DNA of 64,000 bases from Paenibacillus artemisiicola (GTDB taxonomy: Bacteria; Bacillota; Bacilli; Paenibacillales; Paenibacillaceae): contig NZ_JAGGDJ010000014.1 of assembly GCF_017652985.1 (NCBI RefSeq), positions 62,001-126,000 on the forward strand, read 5' to 3'. The notes below the pieces were generated by a model. It searched no databases, had not been told where the DNA came from, and was given only the letters and a program-made list of their open reading frames with translations. The position numbers and the translations under genes are program-made. This document shows positions 15,780 through 26,274 of this stretch, piece after piece (the stretch's first letter is position 1; each line of letters starts with the position of its first letter).

Positions 15780-17198
15780 TTACTTCTTCGCGATCGCGTG
15801 GATCGGATGGCCGAGCGCCACTTCGACGGCGTCGAGCACGATCTCGCCAAGCGTCGGATGCGCATGGATCGTCAAGGCGATGTCTTCAAGCGTTGCGCCC
15901 ATTTCGATGGCCAGGCCGAGCTCCGCGATCATGTTGGACGCTTCGATGCCGGCGATTTGCGCGCCGAGCACGAGACCGTTGTCCGCGTCCGCGATGACTT
16001 TGACGAAGCCCTCGTTCACGCCGAGCGACAAGGCGCGGCCGTTGATGTTGAACGGGAATTTGCCCACTTTGACGTTATAGCCTTTTTCCTTCGCTTCCTT
16101 CTCGCTGTAGCCGACGCTCGAGCATTCCGGATCGGAGAACACGACGAGCGGGATGCACTTGTAGTCGATCTTGCTCGGCTGCCCGGCGATGGCTTCAGCC
16201 GCTACGCGGCCTTCGTACATCGCTTTGTGCGCGAGCGCGGGACCCGGAATGATGTCGCCGATCGCGTAGATATGCGGAATGCTCGTCCGGCATTGGTCGT
16301 CGACTTCGACGAGTCCGCGGTCGGTCATCTTCAGGTTGATCAGGTCGAGGCCGAGCTCGCCGTCCGTGTTCGGGCGGCGGCCGACGGTCACGAGCAGGTA
16401 GTCCGCCGTCACTTGCTTGTCTTCGCCGTTAACCGTGTACGTAACGGTAACGTCCTTGTCCGTTTGCTCCGCGCTCTTCGCTTGGGCGCCGGTCACGATT
16501 TCCGCTTTCGCGCCTTTCAGCTTCTTCGCCACGAGCGAGGACATGTCGGAATCGAAGCCCGGCAGGATGGTGTCGGAACCCTCGATGATCGTCACTTGCG
16601 TGCCGAACTTCGAATACATTTGGCCGAGCTCGATGCCGATGTAGCCGCCGCCGATGACGACGAGGCTCTTCGGGATGTCCGGCAGCGACAGCGCTTCGGT
16701 CGAGGACACGATGCGGCCGCCGTACGGGAATGCTTTCAGCTCGATCGGACGGGAACCCGTCGCGATGATGCAGTTTTTGAAGCGGTAGCGCGGCGCTTCT
16801 TGATCGTTGAAGACGCGCGCTTCGTTTTCGTTGATGAACATGACCTCGCCGGCGAAGTATTGGATCTTGTTCGCCTTGAGGAGCGAAGCGACGCCGCCCG
16901 TCAATTTTTTGACGACGCCGTTCTTGAACTCCTGCACCTTGCTCCATTCGACCTTCACGTCGGAAGCCGTGATGCCGAAATCGGACGCGTGGCTGATGGA
17001 TTCGTATTGATGGGAAGCGGAGATCAGCGCTTTGGACGGAATGCATCCGACGTTCAAGCACACGCCGCCTACGTATTGTTTATCGACGACCAGCACGTTC
17101 TGACCGAGCTGGGCCGCGCGGATCGCCGCGACGTAGCCCCCCGGTCCCGCGCCTACGACGAGCAAATCGATATCGAGTGAAGCGTCACCTACGACCAT
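15780..17198 (-). CDS. pdhD: Dihydrolipoamide dehydrogenase (E3)
   Basis: 472 residues. Reoxidises the dihydrolipoyl arm of the E2 core and passes electrons to NAD. FAD site: VVGAGPGGYVAAIRAAQLG at the N-terminus. Redox disulfide: GGVCLNVGCIPSKALI (about residue 45). NAD site: VVIGGGYIGIELGQ. Second FAD motif: YAIGDIIPGPALAHKA. The active-site base is the His of IHAHPTLGE near the C-terminus. It is the last gene of pdhABCD, 5 bases after pdhC, with GGAGG before its ATG. E3 may also serve other 2-oxoacid complexes. Confidence 0.96.
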   Translation of the reverse strand: MVVGDASLDIDLLVVGAGPGGYVAAIRAAQLGQNVLVVDKQYVGGVCLNVGCIPSKALISASHQYESISHASDFGITASDVKVEWSKVQEFKNGVVKKLTGGVASLLKANKIQYFAGEVMFINENEARVFNDQEAPRYRFKNCIIATGSRPIELKAFPYGGRIVSSTEALSLPDIPKSLVVIGGGYIGIELGQMYSKFGTQVTIIEGSDTILPGFDSDMSSLVAKKLKGAKAEIVTGAQAKSAEQTDKDVTVTYTVNGEDKQVTADYLLVTVGRRPNTDGELGLDLINLKMTDRGLVEVDDQCRTSIPHIYAIGDIIPGPALAHKAMYEGRVAAEAIAGQPSKIDYKCIPLVVFSDPECSSVGYSEKEAKEKGYNVKVGKFPFNINGRALSLGVNEGFVKVIADADNGLVLGAQIAGIEASNMIAELGLAIEMGATLEDIALTIHAHPTLGEIVLDAVEVALGHPIHAIAKK

Positions 17199-17203
17199 GG
17201 TTT

Positions 17204-18538
17204 TTAAACCTCCATTACTAGTAATTGCGGATCAGCAAGCAGCTGTTTGATGTAATTCATGAAGTTTTGAGCTGTCGCGCCGTCAATCAGACGGTGGTCG
17301 AAGCTGAGGGACAAGGCCATGACGGAACCGGCGACGATTTCGCCGTTCTTGACGACCGGCTTCTCGGAAATGCGTCCCGTGCCCAGGATCGCCACTTCAG
17401 GGAAGTTGATGACCGGCGTGAAGAACATGCCGCCCGCGGAACCGATGTTCGTGATGCTGATCGTGCTGCCGCGCATCTCTTGCGCGCTCAGCTTGCCGTC
17501 GCGCGCTTTGACCGCGAGGTCGCGGATCGCGTCGGCGACCATCCAGACGTTCTTGCGGTCCGCGTCCGGGATGACCGGCACGACGAGACCGTTGTCGGTA
17601 TCGGTCGCGATGCCGATGTTGTAATACTTCTTGTAGACGATCTCCTGCTTCTCTTCGTCGAGCATCGCGTTCATGATCGGGAACTGGCGGCATGCCGCGA
17701 CCAGCGCCTTCACGATGAACGGCAGGTAGGTCAGCTTCACGCCTTTCTTCTCGGCGAGCGGCTTCGCTTTCGTGCGGAGCTCGACGAGCGCCGTTACGTC
17801 CACTTCGTCCATGATCGTGACGTGCGGAGCGGTATACACGGATTTGACCATCGCGTTCGCGATTGCCTTGCGGATGCCTTTGAACGGCACGCGCTCTTCG
17901 GCGCGGTCGCCGACGGATACAGCCGCTGCCGGAGCCGCTTTGGACTCGGCCGGAGCCGCAGCCGCTTCTTGGGCAGCCGGAGCGCTTGCCGCCGTGCCGC
18001 CGCCCGACGCGAACGACGAGACGTCTTCGCGGGTGATGCGGCCGTTCTTGCCGGAACCGGCTACGTTCGCGATGTCGACGCCTTGCTCGCGGGCGAACTT
18101 GCGCACGCTCGGAGTCGCCAGCACGAGGCCGCCGGCCGGTTTCGAAGCCGCCGGAGCTGCCGGCGCAGAAGCAGGCGCTGCCGGAACTGCAGGAGCTTCC
18201 GCTTTCGGCGCGGCCGGTGCTTCCGCCTTCGGCGCTTCCGCTGCGGGAGCCGGCTCGCTGTGGCCGCCGCCCGCCGGCGCCGCCTGCTCGGGCACTTCGC
18301 CTTCGGCATCGATGACGGCGACGATATCGCCAACGTGGCAAACTTGTCCGTCCTTCACGAGCACTTCGAGCACTTTGCCGTTCACAGGACAAGGAACCTC
18401 GACGATCGCCTTGTCGTTTTGCACTTCCATGATGATATCTTCATCCGTCACCGTATCGCCGGGCTTGATGTGCATTTTGACGATTTCGCCTTCATGCAAG
18501 CCTTCGCCCAGCTCCGGGAAACGATATTCAAACTTTGC
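17204..18538 (-). CDS. pdhC: Pyruvate dehydrogenase E2, dihydrolipoamide acetyltransferase
   Basis: 444 residues from GTG at 18538; AAAGGAGGT lies 8 bases upstream, so an in-frame codon 30 bases earlier is rejected. Transfers the acetyl group from E1 to CoA and forms the core of the complex. A single lipoyl domain comes first (lipoyl Lys in [11 protein letters not shown], about residue 43). An Ala/Pro/Glu-rich flexible linker follows, then the E1/E3-binding domain ([15 protein letters not shown], about 135), a second linker, and the catalytic domain with the active His in [10 protein letters not shown]. Second-to-last gene of the operon. Confidence 0.96.
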   Translation of the reverse strand, partial: AKFEYRFPELGEGLHEGEIVKMHIKPGDTVTDEDIIMEVQNDKAIVEVPCPVNGKVLEVLVKDGQVCHVGDIVAVIDAEGEVPEQAAPAGGGHSEPAPAAEAPKAEAPAAPKAEAPAVPAAPASAPAAPAASKPAGGLVLATPSVRKFAREQGVDIANVAGSGKNGRITREDVSSFASGGGTAASAPAAQEAAAAPAESKAAPAAAVSVGDRAEERVPFKGIRKAIANAMVKSVYTAPHVTIMDEVDVTALVELRTKAKPLAEKKGVKLTYLPFIVKALVAACRQFPIMNAMLDEEKQEIVYKKYYNIGIATDTDNGLVVPVIPDADRKNVWMVADAIRDLAVKARDGKLSAQEMRGSTISITNIGSAGGMFFTPVINFPEVAILGTGRISEKPVVKNGEIVAGSVMALSLSFDHRLIDGATAQNFMNYIKQLLADPQLLVMEV

Positions 18539-18596
18539 CACGTCCCGTGACCTCCTTTCAGGTCTCACAACCTGCCCAATTGTCGTCTAGCGGTGC

Positions 18597-19574
18597 TTAA
18601 AAGTTCAGAACTTGGTTCGCGGCCTTCACGATGCGGTCCACGTTCGGAAGCCAAGCGTCCTCGATTTGCGCGAACGGATACACGGTATCCGGACCCGCAA
18701 CGCGGAGCACGGGCGCTTCCAGGTGAAGGATGGCGTGTTCGTTGATTTGCGCGATGATTTCGGCAGCGGCGCCGGATGTCTTCTGCGCTTCCTGCACGAC
18801 GATGGCGCGGTTCGTTTTTTGGATCGACTTGACGATCGTCTCGATGTCGAGCGGCAGCAGCGTGCGCAGGTCGATGACCTCGGCTTTCACGCCGTTCTTC
18901 TCGAGCTCGTCGGCCGCTTTTTGCGCCGTATGAACCATCAAGCCATAGGCGATGATCGTGACGTCGGCGCCTTCGCGGACGACGTTCGCTTTGCCGATCT
19001 CGACCGTGTACGCCTCTTCCGGCACGTCCGCGCGGAACGCGTGATACAGGTTCAAGTGCTCCATGAAGAACACCGGATCGTTGTCGCGGATCGCCGAGAT
19101 GAGCAGGCCTTTCGCGTCGTACGGGTTCGAAGGCACGATGACCTTGATGCCCGGCGTTTGGATCGCGAGGCCTTCCAGCGAATCCGTGTGCAGCTCGGCC
19201 GCCTTGACGCCGCCGCCGAACGGCGTGCGGAAGACGATCGGCGAGTTGTAGCGGCCGCCGGAGCGGTAGCGCATGCGCGCCGCTTGGACGAACATTTGGT
19301 CAAGGGCTTCGTAGATGAAGCCGACGAACTGGATTTCGGCTACCGGACGGAAGCCTTGGATCCCCATGCCGACCGCCATGCCGGCGATCGCGGATTCCGC
19401 CAGCGGCGTGTCGAATACGCGCTCTTCCCCGAATTCCCCTTGCAGCCCTTCCGTTGCCCGGAAGACGCCGCCGACTTTGCCGACGTCTTCACCGAAGACG
19501 ATTACGTTCGGATCGTTCTTGAGCTCCACGCGCATTGCGTCGCGGATCGCTTCTTTCATATTCATTTGAGCCAT
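18597..19574 (-). CDS. pdhB: Pyruvate dehydrogenase E1 beta subunit
   Basis: 325 residues, full length. Pairs with E1 alpha to bind thiamine diphosphate and decarboxylate pyruvate. Landmarks: VIVFGEDVGKVGGVFRATEG (the Glu that activates the cofactor is in this region), FDTPLAESAIAGMAVG, RMRYRSGGRYNSPIVFRTP and the C-terminal domain IDLRTLLPLDIETIVKS. It is between pdhA (41 bases upstream) and pdhC. GGAGG is 11 bases before the ATG. Confidence 0.96.
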   Translation of the reverse strand: MAQMNMKEAIRDAMRVELKNDPNVIVFGEDVGKVGGVFRATEGLQGEFGEERVFDTPLAESAIAGMAVGMGIQGFRPVAEIQFVGFIYEALDQMFVQAARMRYRSGGRYNSPIVFRTPFGGGVKAAELHTDSLEGLAIQTPGIKVIVPSNPYDAKGLLISAIRDNDPVFFMEHLNLYHAFRADVPEEAYTVEIGKANVVREGADVTIIAYGLMVHTAQKAADELEKNGVKAEVIDLRTLLPLDIETIVKSIQKTNRAIVVQEAQKTSGAAAEIIAQINEHAILHLEAPVLRVAGPDTVYPFAQIEDAWLPNVDRIVKAANQVLNF

Positions 19575-19615
19575 TGTCGCGAGTTCCTCCTTAGCTTGCT
19601 TCTCTATTCATCCCA

Positions 19616-21036
<1,421 letters not shown>

Positions 21037-21777
21037 ATGACGGACGAACGCTATTTAAAACGAACGATCGTGAAAGAAGTCGTCGCCAGCCGCTTTTTGC
21101 CGGAAGGCTCCCGCAATCTTCGCGTCTATTTGCCCCCGGGCTACAACGAGCTGCTCAGCTATCCCGTCGTCTACTGCCAAGACGGCGAGCAGTTTTTCAA
21201 TTTCGGACGGATCGCGACGATCGCGAACCAGATGATTCTCGACGAAGGCGCGGAGCCGTTCATCATCGTCGGCGTCGACGTGGATCTCGCCCGTCGCACG
21301 GCCGAATACGCGCCGGAAGGCGATCGCCACCGGGCTTACGTCTCTTTTTTCGGCGAAGAGCTGGTCCCGTTTATAGAAGACAAATATCCGATCCGCCGCG
21401 AGTCGGAGTCGCGGATTCTCGCCGGGGACTCGCTTGGCGGGTCCGTCAGCGTGCTGCTCGCGCTCGCGTATCCCAATTTGTTCCATCAAATTATTGCCTT
21501 GTCCGGCGCCTTTTATCCCGAGGCGCGCAAAATCGTCGAAGCCGCGGGCGATCTGAGCGCGCTCTCGCTGTACATGATCGTCGGTCTGCAGGAGACGGCG
21601 TTCAAATCCGATCTCGGCGTCTTCGATTTCGTCGCGCTTAACCGGGACATGCGGCGCATTCTCGAAAGCAAAGGCGCGTCGACGGTCTACGCCGAGCACG
21701 ACGGCGACCACGTCTGGGGCTTCTGGCAGCGATTCCTCCCGGACGCGCTGCGCACGTTCCTTCGCTCGGAAAGCTGA
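21037..21777 (+). CDS. Alpha/beta-hydrolase esterase (enterochelin/D-type esterase family)
   Basis: 246 residues. Serine hydrolase: LRVYLPPGYNELLSYPVVYCQDG at the N-terminus, nucleophile Ser in ILAGDSLGGSVSVLLA (about residue 130), and a catalytic His in DGDHVWGFWQ near the C-terminus. This layout matches the putative esterase family that includes ferric-siderophore (trilactone) esterases. No signal peptide, so it is cytoplasmic. No siderophore genes are adjacent, so iron release is only one option. AAAGGAGA precedes the ATG by 9 bases. It is monocistronic, ending at a strong terminator. Confidence 0.82.
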   Translation: MTDERYLKRTIVKEVVASRFLPEGSRNLRVYLPPGYNELLSYPVVYCQDGEQFFNFGRIATIANQMILDEGAEPFIIVGVDVDLARRTAEYAPEGDRHRAYVSFFGEELVPFIEDKYPIRRESESRILAGDSLGGSVSVLLALAYPNLFHQIIALSGAFYPEARKIVEAAGDLSALSLYMIVGLQETAFKSDLGVFDFVALNRDMRRILESKGASTVYAEHDGDHVWGFWQRFLPDALRTFLRSES

Positions 21778-21809
21778 GGACCTCCCAGCCCCGCATGGCG
21801 ATTGAAACA

Positions 21810-21854
21810 CCAAAAAACCGTAAGCGTCCCGGCCGGGAGCTTACGGTTTTTTGG
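21810..21854. terminator. Bidirectional terminator between the esterase and phosphatase genes
   Basis: CCAAAAAACCGTAAGC pairs perfectly with GCTTACGGTTTTTTGG around a GC-rich loop, giving T-runs on both strands. It serves the convergent esterase and protein-phosphatase transcripts. Confidence 0.9.
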
Positions 21855-21894
21855 TTCGTAAAAGCCGCTGGTTGAGGTCCGCGCGTCGCCTCGG

Positions 21895-22377
21895 TTACAC
21901 GTTGTCGGGATGCGCGCGGCGGATGCGGTCAAGCAGCCGCTCGCAGCCTTCCGCGACCAGCTCGTACACCTCGTCGAAATTGCCGGTGTAATACGGGTCC
22001 GGCACGTCCTTGCTTTCTTTCTCCGGCAGCAGATCCATGAACCGGAACACTTTCGCGTTGCCGTCCGCCTTGCTTCCGAAGACGGCCCGTACGTCGCGTT
22101 CGTTGTTGGCGTCCATGCAGACGATGTAGTCGAACCGGTTGAAATCGTCCAGCAGCACCTGCCTGGCCCGGATGCCCTCGTACGAAATGCCGTGCCGGTC
22201 GAGCAGGGCGCGCGTTCCCTCATGCGGCGGCTTGCACAGATGCCAGTCCCCCGTGCCGGCGGAATCGACCTCGATCCGGTCCTCCAATTCCCTGGTCTTC
22301 ACCAGGTTCCGGAACACCGCCTCCGCCATCGGCGACCGGCAGATGTTGCCGAGACATACAAACAAAACCCGAATCAA
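21895..22377 (-). CDS. Low-molecular-weight protein tyrosine phosphatase
   Basis: 160 residues. The P-loop FVCLGNICRSPMAE stands at the N-terminus with the nucleophile Cys and the phosphate-binding Arg. The general-acid Asp is in DVPDPYYTG near residue 122. It dephosphorylates phosphotyrosine or phosphoarginine proteins in the cytoplasm; the DPYY acid loop is of the tyrosine-phosphatase type. Its ATG region is coupled to the TRIC-like gene by a 4-base overlap. The partner kinase is not in this window. Confidence 0.93.
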   Translation of the reverse strand: MIRVLFVCLGNICRSPMAEAVFRNLVKTRELEDRIEVDSAGTGDWHLCKPPHEGTRALLDRHGISYEGIRARQVLLDDFNRFDYIVCMDANNERDVRAVFGSKADGNAKVFRFMDLLPEKESKDVPDPYYTGNFDEVYELVAEGCERLLDRIRRAHPDNV

Positions 22378-23069
22378 AGCCCTACCCCTTCCTTATGCTC
22401 GTTCTTCGCAGCGGTCCGTTCCTCTTCCGCGAACACCGACTGCGACAACGCGTATTTCAGCGACCGCCGCGGCAGCCGCCATCCGTAATGCACCGAGAGC
22501 ATCCGGAACAGGATGACGATCGCGAACAGAATCAGCAGCTCTACCGGCGAACGGAACCAGCCGAGTCCGATCGCGGCGCCCGCGCTCATCGCCCAGACCG
22601 CGTAAATCTCGTCGCGAAGCACGAGCGGCTTCCGCCCGGCCAGCACGTCGCGGATCATGCCGCCGCCGATCCCCGTCAGCATCGCGGCCACGATGACCGC
22701 GCTGAGCGGGTATTTGCCCGTCGCGTACAGCGCGCCTTGGATCGCGAAGGCGGACAGCCCGATCGCGTCGAAGAACGCCTCGCTCTTCTTCCAGGTCCGA
22801 ATCCATTTCAAGGGCAGGACGAACGCGACGGTCATCGCGATCACCGCGGTCTTGAGCAGCATGCCCTGCGTCCAAATCGTCGTGATCGGAACGCCGATCA
22901 AGAGATTGCGGATCACGCCGCCGCCGAACGCGGTCACGAGGCCGAGGACGTAGACGCCCAGAATATCGTATTCTTCTTCCATCGCCACGATCGCGCCGCT
23001 CACCGCGAACGCGATCGTGCCGATAATGCTGAAGACCGTGAAGATGTCCATATTCATCGCTGCATTCAT
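22374..23069 (-). CDS. TRIC-type cation channel family membrane protein (UPF0126)
   Basis: 231 residues, seven hydrophobic segments. Two tandem half-repeats carry the family Gly motifs: TAFGGGVIRNLLIG (about residue 50) and LTGIGGGMIRDVLAGRKP (about 135). Bacterial TRIC homologues form trimeric monovalent cation channels; in older annotation they are UPF0126 (YicG/YvgT). GGAGG is 9 bases before the ATG at 23069. The stop overlaps the start of the phosphatase gene, so the two are cotranscribed. The shared role is unknown. Confidence 0.88.
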   Translation of the reverse strand: MNAAMNMDIFTVFSIIGTIAFAVSGAIVAMEEEYDILGVYVLGLVTAFGGGVIRNLLIGVPITTIWTQGMLLKTAVIAMTVAFVLPLKWIRTWKKSEAFFDAIGLSAFAIQGALYATGKYPLSAVIVAAMLTGIGGGMIRDVLAGRKPLVLRDEIYAVWAMSAGAAIGLGWFRSPVELLILFAIVILFRMLSVHYGWRLPRRSLKYALSQSVFAEEERTAAKNEHKEGVGL

Positions 23070-23431
23070 CTCATGATGCCTCCGCCGGTTCCGACCTATT
23101 CTTCAATAATCCTTTCTCATTTTAGCCGCGGCGGATGGAATCTTCAAGCGGTAATTGCGCGCAAGTATCGGAAGGCGGACGGTTGGCAAACGACGGCGGA
23201 CGAACGTATACTTGGCTAAAGCAGCCGTCGCGGCTATTTATGAAATCGGCTGCCGCACGGATTCGAGTCCCGGAAGCGGTCCGTCCGGATTACAAGTCTG
23301 AATTCGGATCTGAATACGCATCTGAATATGAATCCGCACGCGGATGTGAATACGGCAGTGACCGGCTGCTCCCAATGACGGATCCGTACAGCTGATCCGA
23401 ACCTTTTCTTGAAAGGCGGTTTCTACGCGCT
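23070..23431. repeat. Intergenic region with a short 12-bp repeat array
   Basis: 362 bases without a convincing gene. At 23300-23359 five 12-base units follow one another (GAATTCGGATCT, GAATACGCATCT, GAATATGAATCC, GCACGCGGATGT, GAATACGGCAGT). An ORF (23135-23395, plus) spans them but lacks a ribosome site, so I do not call it. I see no clear promoter or terminator besides the weak GAAAGGCGG site of thiN. Confidence 0.5.
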
Positions 23432-24073
23432 ATGAACGACAGACGCATTGTGATCGTGACGGGAGGCCGGCTTGGAGACTGGGCGCTACTCCTGATCGGA
23501 CCGGACGATTTCGTCATTGGCGCCGACGCCGGCGCGCTGTTCCTCGCGCGGCGCGGCATCCGGCCGGACATCGCGCTCGGCGATTTCGATTCCGTCACCG
23601 CGGGGGAGCTCGCGCTCATCCGCAGAGCCAGCGCCGAGACGCGGGAATACGATCCCGTGGACAAGGACTATACGGATACGGAGCTCGCCTGGCGGCTGGC
23701 CGTCGCCAAACGCCCGAAGGAGATCGTCCTCATCGGCGGCATCGGCACCCGCTTCGACCATACGCTCGCGAACGTGCACCTGCTTCGTTTCGCGGCGCGC
23801 GAAGGCGTCCCGGCCTGCCTCGCGGACGAGCACAACCGCATCCGGCTCGTGTCGGGGTCGCTGCAGATCGCGGACGAAGGCTACCCGTACGTCTCGCTGC
23901 TGCCGCTTACGGAAACGGTAACCGGCATCACGCTGACCGGCTTCCTCTATCCCCTTGCGGACGCAACGATCGAGATCGGCCAATCGATCGGCATCAGCAA
24001 CAAGCTGACCGGCGACGCGGGCACGATCGCGATCAAGCAAGGACTGCTGCTCGCAATCGAGAGCCGGGATTGA
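23432..24073 (+). CDS. thiN: Thiamine pyrophosphokinase
   Basis: 213 residues, usual length. Transfers pyrophosphate from ATP to thiamine to make the cofactor used, for example, by PdhAB. Landmarks: IGADAGALFLARRGIRPDIALGDFDS (about residue 30; Asp residues bind metal), YDPVDKDYTDTELAW, IVLIGGIGTRFDHTLANVHLL, and the C-terminal beta domain ending SIGISNKLTGDAG. The ATG at 23432 has only a weak GAAAGGCGG site. It is monocistronic and convergent with the MutS2-like gene, and I see no TPP riboswitch upstream. Confidence 0.94.
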   Translation: MNDRRIVIVTGGRLGDWALLLIGPDDFVIGADAGALFLARRGIRPDIALGDFDSVTAGELALIRRASAETREYDPVDKDYTDTELAWRLAVAKRPKEIVLIGGIGTRFDHTLANVHLLRFAAREGVPACLADEHNRIRLVSGSLQIADEGYPYVSLLPLTETVTGITLTGFLYPLADATIEIGQSIGISNKLTGDAGTIAIKQGLLLAIESRD

Positions 24074-24090
24074 GTCCGTCCCCCCGCTGC

Positions 24091-24130
24091 AAGGAGAGAG
24101 GGCGGCGCTTTCTTCGGCGCCGCCCTCTCC
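24091..24130. terminator. Bidirectional terminator between thiN and the MutS2-like gene
   Basis: AGAGGGCGGCGC (24097-24108) pairs perfectly with GCGCCGCCCTCT (24117-24128); the plus strand continues CCGCTACTTTTC. It lies between convergent stops. Confidence 0.8.
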
Positions 24131-24131
24131 G

Positions 24132-26129
24132 CTACTTTTCTTTATCCTCCGACGGCGATTCGATCGACAAGCCGGGCACGTATTTGCGGCGCATGAGGTT
24201 CCTCTTCTTCCGGTTCTCCTTGGATTCGAACACGATGTCGAGGTCGTAGCCGCCCCCGGGATACAGCTCGGTATTCGCGATGTACAGCGACAGCCGCTTC
24301 CGGTTGAACGTCATCTTCGTCTTCTGCACCTGCACGACGACATCGCCGCGTTCGTCCGCCGTCCGGTAGACGATGCCCGTTCGTCGGAGCGGGTAGATCC
24401 AGACGCAGTCCCCGACCTCTAGCGGCCGCTTCGCCTTCGGTTCTTCCGCCGGCGAATTCGGCGCATCGTCCGCGGCGCCGGCGACGTTGCCGGGCTTCTT
24501 CGATCGCTCCGGCATTTTCGCCGAACCTTGGCTTCGCGAAGGCGAATCCGCCAAAGCACCGTAAGGAACGGCTGCGTCCGCGTCCGCGCCTCCGCCGTTG
24601 CGGATCGCCGTCTTCGCCCGCTGCTCCGCCCGTTTTACCACGGCTTCCGGCAGGCCGAACCGCCGGGCGATCGCGAAGGCGAAGCTGTCGCCGGCTTCGC
24701 CGATCTCCAGCAGGTAGAGCGGCCTCAGCGACTCCGAATCGAACGTCATCCGCGCGTTCGTGCAGCCCGGCACGAGCGAGGCGAATCGTTTGATCTCGTT
24801 GAAATGCGTCGTCGCCGCCACCAGCGATCCCCGCTGCAGCAGCTCCTCCAGCACCGCGATGGAAAGCGCGATGCCTTCCCCCGGATCCGTGCCGGCCGCC
24901 AGCTCGTCGAGCAGCAGAAGCGATCGGCCGTTCGCCGCGCGCAGCATGCCGCTTAACGCGTCCATATGCGCGGAGAACGTGCTGAGCGACTGCTCGATGC
25001 TCTGCCCGTCGCCGACGTCGGCCAGGACATGCTCGAACAGTCCCATCTCCGTGCCGCGCTCCGCCGGAAGCAGGAGCCCCGCCTGGCCCATCAGGGCGAA
25101 CAGGCCGATCGTTTTGAGCGCGACCGTCTTCCCGCCCGTATTCGGCCCCGTAATGATCAGCTGCCGCCATGCTGCGCCGATCTCGACCGTCAGGGGCACC
25201 GCCTTCTCGCCGAGCAGCGGATGCCGCGCGCCGACCAAGCGGACGAGCGGCCGGTCGACGAGCGCCGGCGCGATGCCGTCGTACGTCCGGGCAAGCTTGC
25301 CGCGCGCGAAGATAAAATCGAACGACGCCATCGCCTCCATGTTCCACCGGAACGCCGCGGCATGCCCTTCCGCCAGGTCCGACAGCCCCGATAAAATGTG
25401 CGTCCGCTCGCGCTCCTCCTCGCTACGCCACAGCTGCAGCTCGCCCTGCAAGTCCGCCACGTCGGCGGGTTCCACGAACAGCGTCTGGCCGCTCGCCGAT
25501 TCGTCCCATACCGTACCCGGCACTTGACGCCGAAGCTCGCGCTTGACGGGAATGACGAAACGGCCGTTTCGCCTGCTGACGAGCTGCTCCTGCAGCGCGC
25601 TCTTATACTTGCCGAGCAGTTGATTGAGCCTGCGTTCGATCCGGTCTTCGGCAACGGCGATATGACGCCGGATGTCGCCCAGCTCGGGGCTCGCCTGGTC
25701 GGTCAGCCGTCCGTGCCGGATGCAGCGGTCCAGCTCCCGGACGAGCTCCGGGCAGTCCTGCATGGAATCGGCGTACCCGCTGATCGTTGGCGCCGTCATC
25801 CGTTTCCCGTCCATGTAGCGCTTCATTTGCGCCACGGACGTCAGCCAGAGCGCGAGCTGGCCGAGCTCGTGCTCCGTGTAGATTTTGCCTTTGCCGAGCA
25901 GCGCCAGGAACGGCCCGATGCCCTCCATCGCGGACAGCGGTACGCTCGCGCCGGTCGCAAGCAGCGCGGCCGCTTCTTCCGTTTCCTTCAGCCAGGCCGC
26001 CGCTTGCTTGAAGTGCCGGCTCGGCTCCAGCCGGTCGACAAGCGCCCTTCCAGCATCCGAGACCGTAAAGTCGGCCAGCTTTGCTTTGATTTTATGGAAT
26101 TCCAAAGCCGTCATCGTCGTGTGATTCAT
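24132..26129 (-). CDS. MutS2-like ATPase lacking the Smr nuclease domain
   Basis: 665 residues from ATG at 26129 (GAGGATGG upstream); an in-frame extension to 26303 reads through two terminators and is rejected. In order: the MutS2 N-terminal lever/core helices (ALEFHKIKAKLADFTVS, then YADSMQDCPELVRELDRCI), the clamp region (NGRFVIPVKRELRRQVPG), Walker A TGPNTGGKTVALKTIGL (about residue 330), Walker B LLLLDELAAGTDPGEG (about 405), a variable charged linker, and a KOW-like segment (VGDCVWIYPLRRTGIVYR). The Smr domain that ends standard MutS2 (about 780 residues) is absent; a basic tail replaces it. MutS2 acts on collided ribosomes in Bacillus subtilis. A structured leader RNA lies upstream. 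Confidence 0.85.
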   Translation of the reverse strand: MNHTTMTALEFHKIKAKLADFTVSDAGRALVDRLEPSRHFKQAAAWLKETEEAAALLATGASVPLSAMEGIGPFLALLGKGKIYTEHELGQLALWLTSVAQMKRYMDGKRMTAPTISGYADSMQDCPELVRELDRCIRHGRLTDQASPELGDIRRHIAVAEDRIERRLNQLLGKYKSALQEQLVSRRNGRFVIPVKRELRRQVPGTVWDESASGQTLFVEPADVADLQGELQLWRSEEERERTHILSGLSDLAEGHAAAFRWNMEAMASFDFIFARGKLARTYDGIAPALVDRPLVRLVGARHPLLGEKAVPLTVEIGAAWRQLIITGPNTGGKTVALKTIGLFALMGQAGLLLPAERGTEMGLFEHVLADVGDGQSIEQSLSTFSAHMDALSGMLRAANGRSLLLLDELAAGTDPGEGIALSIAVLEELLQRGSLVAATTHFNEIKRFASLVPGCTNARMTFDSESLRPLYLLEIGEAGDSFAFAIARRFGLPEAVVKRAEQRAKTAIRNGGGADADAAVPYGALADSPSRSQGSAKMPERSKKPGNVAGAADDAPNSPAEEPKAKRPLEVGDCVWIYPLRRTGIVYRTADERGDVVVQVQKTKMTFNRKRLSLYIANTELYPGGGYDLDIVFESKENRKKRNLMRRKYVPGLSIESPSEDKEK

Positions 26130-26173
26130 TGTACACCCATCCTCTTTTTCTGATTTGAAGTTCAGATGAAAAT

Positions 26174-26214
26174 AGAAAAAGGGACGGAAAGCGCATAAAC
26201 GCATTCCGTCCCTC
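26174..26214 (-). terminator. Terminator-like hairpin just upstream of the MutS2-like gene
   Basis: GGGACGGAA (26181-26189) pairs with TTCCGTCCC (26204-26212), and five T follow on the minus strand. It lies about 45 bases before the start codon, in the position of an attenuator. Without readthrough the gene would not be transcribed from the promoter at 26538-26567. Confidence 0.75.
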
Positions 26215-26235
26215 TGGGATCGACGGTTCTTCAGG

Positions 26236-26269
26236 CGGCGTTCCATTTCTCGCGAGAAATGGAACGCCG
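26236..26269. repeat. 34-bp perfect palindrome in the leader
   Basis: The left half reads CGGCGTTCCATTTCTCG and the right half is its exact complement, with no loop bases. In RNA it forms a long hairpin without a T-run, between two terminator-like hairpins. It may be a processing or pausing element, or a protein site in DNA. Confidence 0.8.
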
Positions 26270-26274
26270 TCATG

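Noticed and set aside
23135-23395. 86-codon ORF upstream of thiN
   Set aside because: No ribosome site, low-complexity end caused by the 12-bp repeat, and no family features.
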